Assembly (NCBI GenBank): GCA_030671565.1
Contig: DAOVIC010000114.1
Span: forward strand, 1 to 5,791
From: Anaerohalosphaeraceae bacterium
Lineage (GTDB): Bacteria; Planctomycetota; Phycisphaerae; Sedimentisphaerales; Anaerohalosphaeraceae
Reading direction: 5' to 3'
DNA: 5,791 bases
Below, one piece after another: positions 1 to 5,791 of the stretch. Position 1 is the first letter of the stretch. Each line of letters starts with the position of its first letter. Below the pieces are notes generated by a model. The model saw only the letters and a list, made by a program, of their open reading frames with translations, ran no database searches and was not told where the DNA came from. The translations under genes were made by a program, and so were the position numbers.

Positions 1-449
1 CTGCCCCCGCCGCCCTTGCCGGTATAATCCGGGTGAGGTGAACCCAGGTGCCATTTGCCAAAATGACCGGTGGTGTAACCGATATCCTTCAGCCCCTGCG
101 GTAGAGTATATTCTTCACGCGGCAGACGACCGGTATTTGCGGTCCATATCCCATAACGGAAATAATGTCGCCCCGTCATAACCGTTCCGCGGGTGGGTGA
201 ACAAACCGGACACCCGGAAAAGAAATGATGCAGCCTTGCACCCCTTTTAACCAAACTGTCCATGTTAGGCGTAACGATCTCTTTGTTGCCGTTAAAACCA
301 ACATCGCCCCAGCCCTGATCGTCGGTCATGAACAAAATAACATTAGGCTTTTTCTTTTTAGCTGCTTGCGGCCCGGCACTGACCGAACCTGCAAGCCCTA
401 ACGATACTATACCACAATATTTCAAAAAACTGCGTCTATCTGTATTCAT
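1..449 (-). CDS. Secreted S1-family sulfatase, N-terminal part (3' end outside window)
   Basis: This gene encodes the first 149 residues of a formylglycine-dependent sulfatase that would hydrolyse sulfate esters on a glycan outside the cytoplasm. Residues 1-25 form a Tat-type leader (DRRSFLK near residue 4, then a hydrophobic stretch ending SVSA), followed by a KKKK run. The metal-binding motif TDDQGWGD is at 42-49. The modification motif CSPTR is at 83-87, with Cys83 the expected formylglycine. GKWHLG is at 131-136, carrying the Lys and His that contact sulfate in this family. The protein breaks off in a Gly-rich stretch (TGKGGGG) at the window edge, so the DNG motif and C-terminal subdomain are not visible. 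The ATG at 449 has an AAGGGA ribosome site 7 nt upstream. It lies 19 nt after the stop of the preceding sulfatase, so the two are probably co-transcribed. Family assignment is secure; the substrate is unknown. Confidence 0.93.
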   Translation of the reverse strand, partial: MNTDRRSFLKYCGIVSLGLAGSVSAGPQAAKKKKPNVILFMTDDQGWGDVGFNGNKEIVTPNMDSLVKRGARLHHFFSGCPVCSPTRGTVMTGRHYFRYGIWTANTGRLPREEYTLPQGLKDIGYTTGHFGKWHLGSPHPDYTGKGGGG

Positions 450-456
450 CAATACT

Positions 457-462
457 TCCCTT
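457..462 (-). promoter_or_regulatory. Ribosome binding site of the partial left-hand sulfatase
   Basis: The minus strand reads AAGGGA 7 nt before the ATG at 449. It lies wholly inside the 19-nt gap after the upstream sulfatase stop, which supports this start and translation from a shared mRNA. Confidence 0.6.
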
Positions 463-468
463 ACGAAT

Positions 469-2052
469 TTAACTCTTCAGGAACTCGCTTATAACTTCGA
501 TCTGTTTCCAGTCCTTCTCAGCCGGATCATTTTTCTGAACGGCTCCGGGAGTGCTTCTTCCCTTGTTAATATAATCCGCCAGCAGCATCTTCAACTCTTT
601 GACAACCTCTGGACGCTCCTCTGATAAGTTCGTGGACTCAACCTCGTCCTTTTCCATATCGAACAATAGAAACTCCGCCGAATTCTTAACCGGCTTATCC
701 TTCGGATTGCTCCGCCTCGAACCGCCCTTAGCATCAAACATCAGTTTCCACTTGCCCCGGCGAATAGAAAAAATCCCTGCGTCCGAATGGTGTACAACGC
801 CCCGCTTATTATTACCAGCCAGTTTTTTGCCCTTAAGCGCATCATAAAAACTCACGCTGTCCTCGCCCGCATCGTCTGAAAGCTTTACACTATTTATTTC
901 AGCGACAGTCGCCATCAGGTCAGTCGTACATATCACATCATCGCAGGAAGTTTTCGCCTTGACCACTTTAGGCCAGCGGACAACAAACGGTACACGGTGT
1001 CCCCCTTCCCAAAGTGTCCCCTTCATGCCGCGATAGATATAGCTCGGATAGTGCCCCTGCTCCTGCATCTTCTCAAATTTTGCCATCGGCGAAGTGCCGT
1101 TATCGGCTGTGAAGATAATGATCGTATTGTCGGCGATCCCCAGTTCGTCGACAGCCTTAACAACCTCACCGACCGCCCAGTCAGTCTCCATACAGAAATC
1201 GCCATGCGGATTCAAACCGCTCTTGTCCTTGAAATCCTTACTCGGGACGATAGGAGAATGCGGAGAATTGAGCGGCATATATACAAAGAACGGCTCATCC
1301 GGACTCTTCCTGTTACGCTCCTTTATCCACTCAACCGTCTTTTCAGTAAACGTCCCCAGCACCTGGTCCTGCTTAAACTCCTTGGCGGCCCACCCGGGTT
1401 TTGCCCCGGTAAAGCCGCGAGCCTTGACAGCTTTGGAATCGGCCAGAAATTCAAGCGTCCCCTCCACTTTGCGACCGTTAATAAACACATGCGGATCCAT
1501 ATTGAGCGAAGCCGAGATGCCGAAATAATAATCAAATCCCACGTCCAGCGGCCCGTTTGCGATCGGCTTGGAAAAGTCGACATTCTTCGCAGCCGTTTTT
1601 TTAACTTCTTCGCCATCGGTGCTTGCCCAGTCCATGCCAAGATGCCACTTACCCACGCAAGCCGTTGCATATCCCTGCTTCTTCAGCAGCGACGCCACCG
1701 TCTCGCGTTGAGGGTCGATCAGATGCGGACTGTGACCGCCGAGCACACCTTTCTTCAAACTCGTCCGCCACGAGTACCTTCCAGTCAATATGCCGTACCG
1801 CGTAGGGGTACAAACGCCGGAACTTGTATGCATATCCGTAAAACGCATCCCTTCGCGGCTCAAACGGGCGAGATGAGGCGTGGCAATCTTACTGTCTTCG
1901 TTAAAACTGTCAACATCGCCATAGCCCATGTCGTCGGCCAGAATGTAAATGATGTTGGGTCTGGACTGCTTCTTTGTATTTACAGAGGCATAACTTACAG
2001 AGCATCCAGCAAGGGCAACCCCTGCAAGTTTTACAAACTGACGTCTGTCCAT
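469..2052 (-). CDS. Complete S1-family sulfatase, probable Tat-exported lipoprotein
   Basis: This is a 527-residue sulfatase, a normal length for the bacterial S1 family, expected to remove sulfate esters from a polysaccharide or oligosaccharide. The leader combines twin arginines (MDRRQFVKLAG) with a lipobox, LAGC, giving Cys17 as the likely lipidated residue, so the enzyme is probably membrane anchored. Visible core elements are ADDMGYGD (39-46), CTPTR (81-85, Cys81 to formylglycine), GKWHLG (134-139), the SPHSP His at about 265, the metal-binding ADNG (Asp317, Asn318) and GMKGTLWEGG with Lys344. The C-terminal part has the usual RRGKWKLMFD and LLFDMEKD strands. The middle segment YYFGISASLNMDPHVF recalls the GalNAc-6-sulfatase-like arylsulfatases, but that is from memory and does not settle substrate. 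The start ATG has AAGGAT 6 nt upstream. It sits between two other sulfatases on the same strand, in a probable operon. Confidence 0.96.
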   Translation of the reverse strand: MDRRQFVKLAGVALAGCSVSYASVNTKKQSRPNIIYILADDMGYGDVDSFNEDSKIATPHLARLSREGMRFTDMHTSSGVCTPTRYGILTGRYSWRTSLKKGVLGGHSPHLIDPQRETVASLLKKQGYATACVGKWHLGMDWASTDGEEVKKTAAKNVDFSKPIANGPLDVGFDYYFGISASLNMDPHVFINGRKVEGTLEFLADSKAVKARGFTGAKPGWAAKEFKQDQVLGTFTEKTVEWIKERNRKSPDEPFFVYMPLNSPHSPIVPSKDFKDKSGLNPHGDFCMETDWAVGEVVKAVDELGIADNTIIIFTADNGTSPMAKFEKMQEQGHYPSYIYRGMKGTLWEGGHRVPFVVRWPKVVKAKTSCDDVICTTDLMATVAEINSVKLSDDAGEDSVSFYDALKGKKLAGNNKRGVVHHSDAGIFSIRRGKWKLMFDAKGGSRRSNPKDKPVKNSAEFLLFDMEKDEVESTNLSEERPEVVKELKMLLADYINKGRSTPGAVQKNDPAEKDWKQIEVISEFLKS

Positions 2053-2058
2053 TTTGTT

Positions 2059-2064
2059 ATCCTT
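2059..2064 (-). promoter_or_regulatory. Ribosome binding site of the lipoprotein sulfatase
   Basis: The minus strand reads AAGGAT 6 nt before the ATG at 2052. It lies downstream of the stop codon of the relic reading frame, so it is a separate initiation site. Confidence 0.65.
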
Positions 2065-2077
2065 ACAAATTTTGTGT

Positions 2078-2161
2078 TTATTCGATCCTGAACAAATGCA
2101 CGTAGTTGCGGGGATTTTCCTTCGGGAAGAAAATTTCCAGGCCCTTGTCTGTGTGATTCCA
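2078..2161 (-). pseudogene. Relic C-terminus of an unrelated enzyme, possibly an alpha-L-fucosidase (GH29-like)
   Basis: The 113-bp gap between two sulfatase genes contains, on the minus strand, 27 codons plus a TAA stop that read like a genuine protein C-terminus. The peptide begins WNHTDKGLEIFF, continues PKENP, and ends NYVHLFRIE. The alternation of a G-L-x-I strand, a proline-bounded turn and a final aromatic/aliphatic strand resembles the last beta-hairpin of GH29 alpha-L-fucosidases and some other glycosidases. The frame has no start of its own: upstream it passes directly into the A-rich 3' end of the preceding sulfatase, in a different frame from it. The simplest reading is that the sulfatase replaced most of an older gene by deletion or recombination and left its tail. 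Chance is possible at this length, and the fucosidase link is recall of the C-terminal pattern, not a search result. Confidence 0.42.
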
Positions 2162-2165
2162 TTTT

Positions 2166-3596
2166 TTACTTTTGTTTTTTTGGTTTAGCTTTCTTTTTTT
2201 CCTGTTGTTTCTTTTTATTAGCCAGCATTGCGTCAAATTCCTCGTCTGTCATGTCTACCAAAACCGAATCAAGCTGGCGAGTCTTTGGATAGCGATCCAG
2301 AACGGCCTGGAAGCTTTTGCGGATCGCAGCGACTTTGGGATCATCGCTGGTAATGGCATTCTTTTCAAGCGGGTCCTTGACAACATCAAACATCTTGCCG
2401 GTAGCGTAGAGTTTCCAACGCTTATCCCTGACCCATCGGTTCGGTTCGCCCTTATGCTTTACCGTAGCAGGCGTCACCGGATCCTTGCCTTTCTCATAAT
2501 GGAAATACAACCATGGCTTCGGATTGCCCTTTTGCCCTTTGATCTGAGGAAGGAAACTTCGACCGTCAACGATAAAATCGTTCGGTATTTTGACATCGCC
2601 GGCATCAGCAAACGTCGGGAGCATATCGGAAAAATCGATCAGGTCCTCGCAAACTGTACCAGGCTTAATCGTACCCTTCCAACTTGCGATCAAGGGCACG
2701 TGGGTTCCTGCATCGATGCTCTGGCCCTTGCCTCCACGGATCGCCAGGTCGCCCATATAAGAGGTTATCTTCTTGTCCGTACCGTTATCGCCGGTAAATA
2801 GCACGAGCGTATTTTCCCGCAGACCCAACTCATCGAGCTTATCCATAACACGACCTACCAGATCATCCGTATACGAAACCATATCCACCATATATTTGGT
2901 GTCCCGTTTGGTGGAGCTGTCACCTTCTTCGCTGGCGGGTGTTGGCACGTGCGGTCCATGTGTCAGGGCCATTGGATAGTATACGAAAAACGGTTCGTCT
3001 TTATGTTTTTCCATAAAATTGCCGACAAATTCGGTGAACACATCAGGCCCATACTTATCATCCAGGCCCTCAAGCCATTTGCCGTTCTGTTTGATCTTCG
3101 GGCTCCAGAAGCGCGAATCGCTAGGATCCTCAACATGCCAGAGGCAGTACTCGTCGAAACCGGCATTTTCGGGTTTTGTGCCCTTGGCGCCGCTGCCGCC
3201 GGAAAGCTGCCATTTACCTGCAATACAGGTTTTATAGCCGCCGGACTGCATGATATGACCAAAGGTCTTTTGCCGCGGATCAAGTGTAAGGAAGTGCACA
3301 TAGTTCCTGAAATTGTACTTGCCGGTCATGATCTTAACACGCGTCGGTGTACATACCGGATTGGAATGACAATTTGTAAACCGCAGGCCTTGCGCAGCAG
3401 TCTTGTCAATTATCGGCGTCTTGTAAGACGTACCGCCATTACAATTTAGGCACTCATATCCAAAGTCATCGACCATGATCAGCACGATGTTGGTCCGCTG
3501 GTTCTTTTGGGCTCCTCTTGCAAGCGCCGGCGCGGCAATCGTGGCAGCACCTGCAATCTTTAGAAAATCCCGCCTGCTAAAAATATTATTTTTCAC
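2166..3596 (-). CDS. Complete Tat-exported S1-family sulfatase with GKWQL active-site variant
   Basis: This is a sulfatase of 476 residues if it starts at the GTG at 3596. That start is preferred because GGAGA lies 6-7 nt upstream and the leader then begins directly before the Tat motif SRRDFLK (7-13), ending at ALA (24-26). A TTG at 3632 would add 12 residues but has no comparable ribosome site. Core motifs are VDDFGYE (42-48), CTPTR (82-86, Cys82 to formylglycine), THGPHVP (212-218), GDNG (Asp270, Asn271) and RGGKG (Lys290). The normally GKWHLG motif reads GKWQL at 127-131, so Gln130 replaces a His that contacts the active site in characterised S1 enzymes; I believe a clade of planctomycete sulfatases shares this. 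The last 17 residues contain ten lysines. It is the first gene of the leftward sulfatase unit and is divergent from the regulator. Substrate unknown. Confidence 0.95.
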   Translation of the reverse strand: MKNNIFSRRDFLKIAGAATIAAPALARGAQKNQRTNIVLIMVDDFGYECLNCNGGTSYKTPIIDKTAAQGLRFTNCHSNPVCTPTRVKIMTGKYNFRNYVHFLTLDPRQKTFGHIMQSGGYKTCIAGKWQLSGGSGAKGTKPENAGFDEYCLWHVEDPSDSRFWSPKIKQNGKWLEGLDDKYGPDVFTEFVGNFMEKHKDEPFFVYYPMALTHGPHVPTPASEEGDSSTKRDTKYMVDMVSYTDDLVGRVMDKLDELGLRENTLVLFTGDNGTDKKITSYMGDLAIRGGKGQSIDAGTHVPLIASWKGTIKPGTVCEDLIDFSDMLPTFADAGDVKIPNDFIVDGRSFLPQIKGQKGNPKPWLYFHYEKGKDPVTPATVKHKGEPNRWVRDKRWKLYATGKMFDVVKDPLEKNAITSDDPKVAAIRKSFQAVLDRYPKTRQLDSVLVDMTDEEFDAMLANKKKQQEKKKAKPKKQK

Positions 3597-3602
3597 ACTA
3601 AA

Positions 3603-3607
3603 TCTCC
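3603..3607 (-). promoter_or_regulatory. Ribosome binding site that decides the GTG start of the GKWQL sulfatase
   Basis: The minus strand reads GGAGA, with GGAG ending 7 nt before the GTG at 3596. It falls inside the reading frame opened by the TTG at 3632, so it favours the shorter protein that begins just ahead of the Tat motif. Confidence 0.65.
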
Positions 3608-3617
3608 ACTGGTTAAT

Positions 3618-3629
3618 ATCGTTAACGAT
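3618..3629. repeat. Perfect 12-bp palindrome ATCGTTAACGAT upstream of the GKWQL sulfatase
   Basis: ATCGTTAACGAT is its own reverse complement and lies about 10 bp upstream of the sulfatase ribosome site. GTTAA also occurs just to the left as a direct copy (GGTTAATATC). The position fits an operator overlapping the promoter or the early leader of the sulfatase unit. No binding is shown by the sequence alone. Confidence 0.4.
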
Positions 3630-3741
3630 CAAGCCTTTTTTGGCTTCGTTTGGACAAATCTATTTCACCAATCCCTAAATCCTGCTTGCAGCGACCACTG
3701 GCTTGTTTAAATAAACCCATCATTACAAACGCCTTATGATA

Positions 3742-3772
3742 TTGGCATATTGCCAGTTATGCCAAAAAGGCA
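3742..3772. promoter_or_regulatory. Candidate operator: cluster of TGCCA half-sites
   Basis: TTGGCATA (3742-3749) and TATGCCAA (3758-3765) are perfect 8-bp inverted repeats around an 8-bp spacer. The spacer itself holds TTGCCA (3750-3755), and GGCA follows at 3769-3772. Together there are four copies of the GCCA/GGCA core within 31 bp; the two direct TGCCA copies are 9 bp apart. The site lies midway between the divergent genes, where a XylR-type regulator would be expected to control the sulfatases, itself, or both. The assignment to this regulator is inference. Confidence 0.45.
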
Positions 3773-3949
3773 CGAATAAGTTCAGTTTTTTTGGGTTCGA
3801 TAAGAATCTACGAACTGCTCAATTCTACGTTTTTTCAAATTCAATGAAAGCCATCTGTGAATAAACTTTTCGCCTTTTTGCGCAAAGGTGGATCGGCCAT
3901 TGGGTTTTTCGACATTTTCGCTAGATATAGATTGCACTTGTTTTTTCAG

Positions 3950-3965
3950 GTATATTTCGATATAC
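3950..3965. repeat. Perfect inverted repeat with TTCG loop just before the regulator start
   Basis: GTATAT-TTCG-ATATAC forms a 6-bp perfect stem with a TTCG tetraloop, ending 8 nt before the ATG at 3974. It could be an autoregulatory operator or an mRNA hairpin that limits ribosome access, since no purine-rich ribosome site is visible there. The stem is AT-rich and short, so it may be only weakly stable. Confidence 0.4.
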
Positions 3966-3973
3966 TTCAAATC

Positions 3974-5113
3974 ATGCCAAATGCACCTAAAGTCATGTTG
4001 TTTTTAGAATCTTCCAGAGAATATGGTCGTCAGCTGATTTTTGGAATTACCCGGTACACGTATTATCACGCACCCTGGTCATTCTACCGCATACCCGGAG
4101 GAAGAAACCAGCGATTTCCCAATCTCAAGGAATTGGATATTGACGGCATTATTGCACATGTCAAGAACGGTACAATCTGCCAGAAGATAATCGCCAGCGG
4201 CATCCCGGCGATTATCAAAGGATACGAAAGCTCAGCATTGCCCGGCATCCAAACCGACGACGCAGGAATCGGGACAGTAGGCGCCGAGCACCTGCTGGAA
4301 CGGGGGTTTAAAAATTTCGCTTTCTGCGGCTATAACGATGTTTACTGGTCAAATTACCGAAAGGACGCATTTGCTGCCCGTGTTTCAGAAGAAGGTTATT
4401 CGTGCAGCTGCTTTATGCATTCGAAACCGACAGATTCCTGGAGCCGTCAACAAAAATCTTTGAGCAAATGGCTGATGTCTTTGCCAAAACCGGTTGGACT
4501 GATGACCTGTGTCGATGATCGCAGCCAGGAAGTTCTGGAAGCCTGTAAGCTGGCCAACATCGATGTTCCCACAGAAGTAGCAATCGTGGGCGTCGATAAT
4601 GATCAGCTGGTGTGCGGACTTACGCGTCCGCAATTGTCCAGCGTAGCTCTGGGAGTAGAAAATGCCGGGTACGAAGCCGCCGATCTGCTCAACAGGCTTA
4701 TGGCTGGCGAACCGAACACCGGGCAAGTCATTACCACACAGGTCAGTCATGTCGAAGTACGTCAGTCTACAGATATTTTGGCAATGGATGACCGTAACGT
4801 CGCGATTGCTATCCATTTCATCAAACAGCACCTGACCGAAAATATCGGAGTCAATGAAGTTGTTGAAGCTGTTGGAATTCCACGGCGAACGTTACAAATG
4901 CGATTTAAAAAAGAAATCGGACGAACCATTTTTGAGGAAATCAGATGCCTGAAAGTGGAGCAAGTCGCCAAAATGCTCACAACAACCCAACTGCCCATTT
5001 CCAATATCGCGATGGACCTTGGATTTCCGGGGATCGACCATATCTCCCGAACCTTTAGAAAAGTAAAAGGGATGAGCCCGCTTGAGTACCGAAAACGATA
5101 CGGGTACCGGTAA
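3974..5113 (+). CDS. XylR-like transcriptional regulator (LacI-type sensor domain plus AraC HTH)
   Basis: This cytoplasmic DNA-binding regulator has 379 residues, close to E. coli XylR. Residues from about 6 to 270 form a periplasmic-binding-protein-like sugar sensor: it opens KVMLFLESSREYGR, where the family's conserved strand-helix begins, and contains QTDDAGIG, the strand VGLMTCVDDRS, and GVDNDQLVCGLTRPQLSS. Residues 273-379 are an AraC-type double helix-turn-helix, with the first helix pair near 291-316 and the second near 340-368, ending in the family signature GMSPLEYRKRY. The ATG at 3974 was chosen because the conserved domain starts right after it; an in-frame GTG at 3857 would add 39 residues with no family counterpart. 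No clear ribosome site precedes either. Divergent from the sulfatase unit, it probably senses a sugar released from the sulfated glycan and activates that unit. The ligand is unknown; xylose should not be assumed. Confidence 0.93.
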   Translation: MPNAPKVMLFLESSREYGRQLIFGITRYTYYHAPWSFYRIPGGRNQRFPNLKELDIDGIIAHVKNGTICQKIIASGIPAIIKGYESSALPGIQTDDAGIGTVGAEHLLERGFKNFAFCGYNDVYWSNYRKDAFAARVSEEGYSCSCFMHSKPTDSWSRQQKSLSKWLMSLPKPVGLMTCVDDRSQEVLEACKLANIDVPTEVAIVGVDNDQLVCGLTRPQLSSVALGVENAGYEAADLLNRLMAGEPNTGQVITTQVSHVEVRQSTDILAMDDRNVAIAIHFIKQHLTENIGVNEVVEAVGIPRRTLQMRFKKEIGRTIFEEIRCLKVEQVAKMLTTTQLPISNIAMDLGFPGIDHISRTFRKVKGMSPLEYRKRYGYR

Positions 5114-5125
5114 CGCATGCCCCCA

Positions 5126-5791
5126 TCAATTTATGGCTTTCTGCTTTCTCTTTTTATCAATAGCAGGCTCGCCGTCCCTGGATTTAGTAAGCGGAACTAA
5201 CTTTTTCTTTTCATCCCATGAAAGATGCCTGTCCGCGAGAATGCCATGCTCAGGATATCCGTAGGCTTTGTAACAATCCTTCTTCCACTGATCGACATAT
5301 TGATCGTAACGTTTACGCATCCTGTTAAGCCCTGCCTGATGCTTTGGGTCGCCTGCAAGGTTGTGCATCTCAATTGGGTCATTCTTAATGTCGTACAACT
5401 CTTCGCACGGAATCATCCCATCGCCGCCGTACATCCAGTAGATATATTTGTAATCCTGCGCGATGACCGTCAGCGCATGATTGCTCAGCGGTCCCCAAAC
5501 CTGAGTAAACAACATATCATCCCTAACCTTACCGCCCGGTTTGTCCAGCAGATCAACAAGACTTACGCCGTCCATCGTTTTCGGGACCGAAACACCAGCA
5601 AGATTCAGCATCGTCGGCGCCATATCGATACCGCCTGTAATCGCAGCGCTGCGTTTGCCGCGTTTGGAAGCGGGCTTTCTCGGGTCGAAAATAAGCAGCG
5701 GAGATTTTGCCGCCTCTTCATACGGAAGAACCTTGCCTCCGAAGGCATGGGAACCGCAGGAGTATCCGTTATCGGTCATATAGATGATCAC
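5126..5791 (-). CDS. S1-family sulfatase, C-terminal part (5' end outside window)
   Basis: About 221 residues of the C-terminal half of a fourth sulfatase are visible; the formylglycine motif and leader lie beyond the right edge. The GTG at the edge is an internal valine codon: the strand VIIYMTDNGY carries the metal-binding Asp-Asn pair and normally lies two thirds into the protein. GGKVLPYEEAAKSPLLIFDPR follows in the place where other family members have a sulfate-contacting Lys and the V/SPL strand. Further on are GGIDMAPTMLNLAG, the DGVSLVDLL segment, a YKYIYW strand and ELYDIKNDPIEMHNLAG, all normal for the S1 C-terminal subdomain. The end is basic (DKKRKQKAIN). It points toward the regulator, with only 12 bp between the two stop codons, and is a separate transcription unit from the sulfatases to the left. 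Substrate unknown. Confidence 0.93.
   Translation of the reverse strand: MIIYMTDNGYSCGSHAFGGKVLPYEEAAKSPLLIFDPRKPASKRGKRSAAITGGIDMAPTMLNLAGVSVPKTMDGVSLVDLLDKPGGKVRDDMLFTQVWGPLSNHALTVIAQDYKYIYWMYGGDGMIPCEELYDIKNDPIEMHNLAGDPKHQAGLNRMRKRYDQYVDQWKKDCYKAYGYPEHGILADRHLSWDEKKKLVPLTKSRDGEPAIDKKRKQKAIN

Larger units (their letters stand above)
3597..3973. promoter_or_regulatory. Divergent control region between the sulfatase unit and the regulator
   Basis: These 377 bp hold no convincing gene. They are AT-rich compared with the flanking genes and carry a series of inverted repeats, listed separately where strong. Smaller dyads are AAGCC/GGCTT around six T (3631-3646), CTGC-TT-GCAG (3682-3691), GTTTA-AA-TAAAC (3705-3716), GTTCG/CGAAC (3795-3815) and the palindrome TTTGCGCAAA (3877-3886). 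TCTACG occurs twice, at 3807 and 3824. Promoters for both directions should lie here, but I could not pick a -35/-10 pair with acceptable spacing. Open frames that cross the region (a plus-strand extension of the regulator from a GTG at 3857 and a minus-strand frame of 62 codons) look fortuitous. Confidence 0.6.

Noticed and set aside
997..2091. Long plus-strand frame (364 codons) opposite the lipoprotein sulfatase
   Set aside because: It lies entirely antisense to a sulfatase with all catalytic motifs in order; the translation is rich in Arg, His and Cys and has no recognisable domain.
2031..2162. Minus-strand frame of 43 codons starting at an ATG just after the GKWQL sulfatase stop
   Set aside because: It overlaps the relic in another frame and runs out of frame into the start of the next sulfatase. 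Its peptide has no protein-like pattern, whereas the relic frame does.
3631..3646. AAGCC-TTTTTT-GGCTT as an intrinsic terminator
   Set aside because: The T run is in the loop rather than after the stem, and the stem is only 5 bp upstream of a gene, so it does not fit a terminator.
3782..3970. Minus-strand open frame of 62 codons in the divergent region
   Set aside because: It starts at TTG, has no ribosome site, resembles no known domain and overlaps the repeats and the presumed regulator leader.
3857..3973. N-terminal extension of the regulator from a GTG start
   Set aside because: No ribosome site, composition like the AT-rich spacer, and the family's conserved domain begins right after the ATG at 3974. 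Kept only as a question about the start.

Overview
The window is a dense, mostly minus-strand cluster of secreted S1-family (formylglycine-dependent) sulfatase genes with one plus-strand sugar-responsive regulator. Four different sulfatases in under 6 kb, together with a XylR-type regulator (LacI-like sensor fused to an AraC helix-turn-helix), are typical of heterotrophs of the Planctomycetota/Lentisphaerota/Verrucomicrobiota group that live on sulfated algal or host polysaccharides. Moderate GC and Tat-type signals fit an anaerobic Phycisphaerae-like planctomycete or a relative. That placement is an inference from gene content and style, because no rRNA or marker gene is present.

Layout: (1) 1-449, minus: N-terminal part of a Tat-exported sulfatase that runs off the left edge. 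(2) 469-2052, minus: complete sulfatase with a twin-arginine leader and a lipobox. (3) 2078-2161, minus: a short coding-like relic, the C-terminal tail of some other enzyme (possibly an alpha-L-fucosidase), lying between two sulfatases. (4) 2166-3596, minus: complete Tat-exported sulfatase with a lysine-rich tail and a Gln in place of the usual active-site His of GKWHLG. (5) 3597-3973: divergent control region with several inverted repeats. (6) 3974-5113, plus: XylR-like regulator. (7) 5126-5791, minus: C-terminal part of a fourth sulfatase, convergent with the regulator and only 12 bp from it.

How it may work together: genes 4, 2 and 1 run in the same direction (gaps of 113 and 19 bp) and probably form one transcription unit reading leftward from the divergent region. 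The regulator reads rightward from the same region and is the natural candidate to sense a released sugar and control the sulfatase unit. The three leaders differ in detail, so the enzymes probably act outside the cytoplasm, some free and one membrane-anchored, and remove sulfates from different positions of one glycan. The substrate cannot be read from the sequence; fucoidan or another sulfated fucose/galactose polymer is a guess supported only weakly by the relic. No transporter, intact glycoside hydrolase, sulfatase-maturing enzyme, tRNA, CRISPR or mobile element is visible. I see a sulfatase utilisation locus of known type rather than a clearly new system; the most unusual points are the relic, the His-to-Gln active site and the repeat-rich control region.
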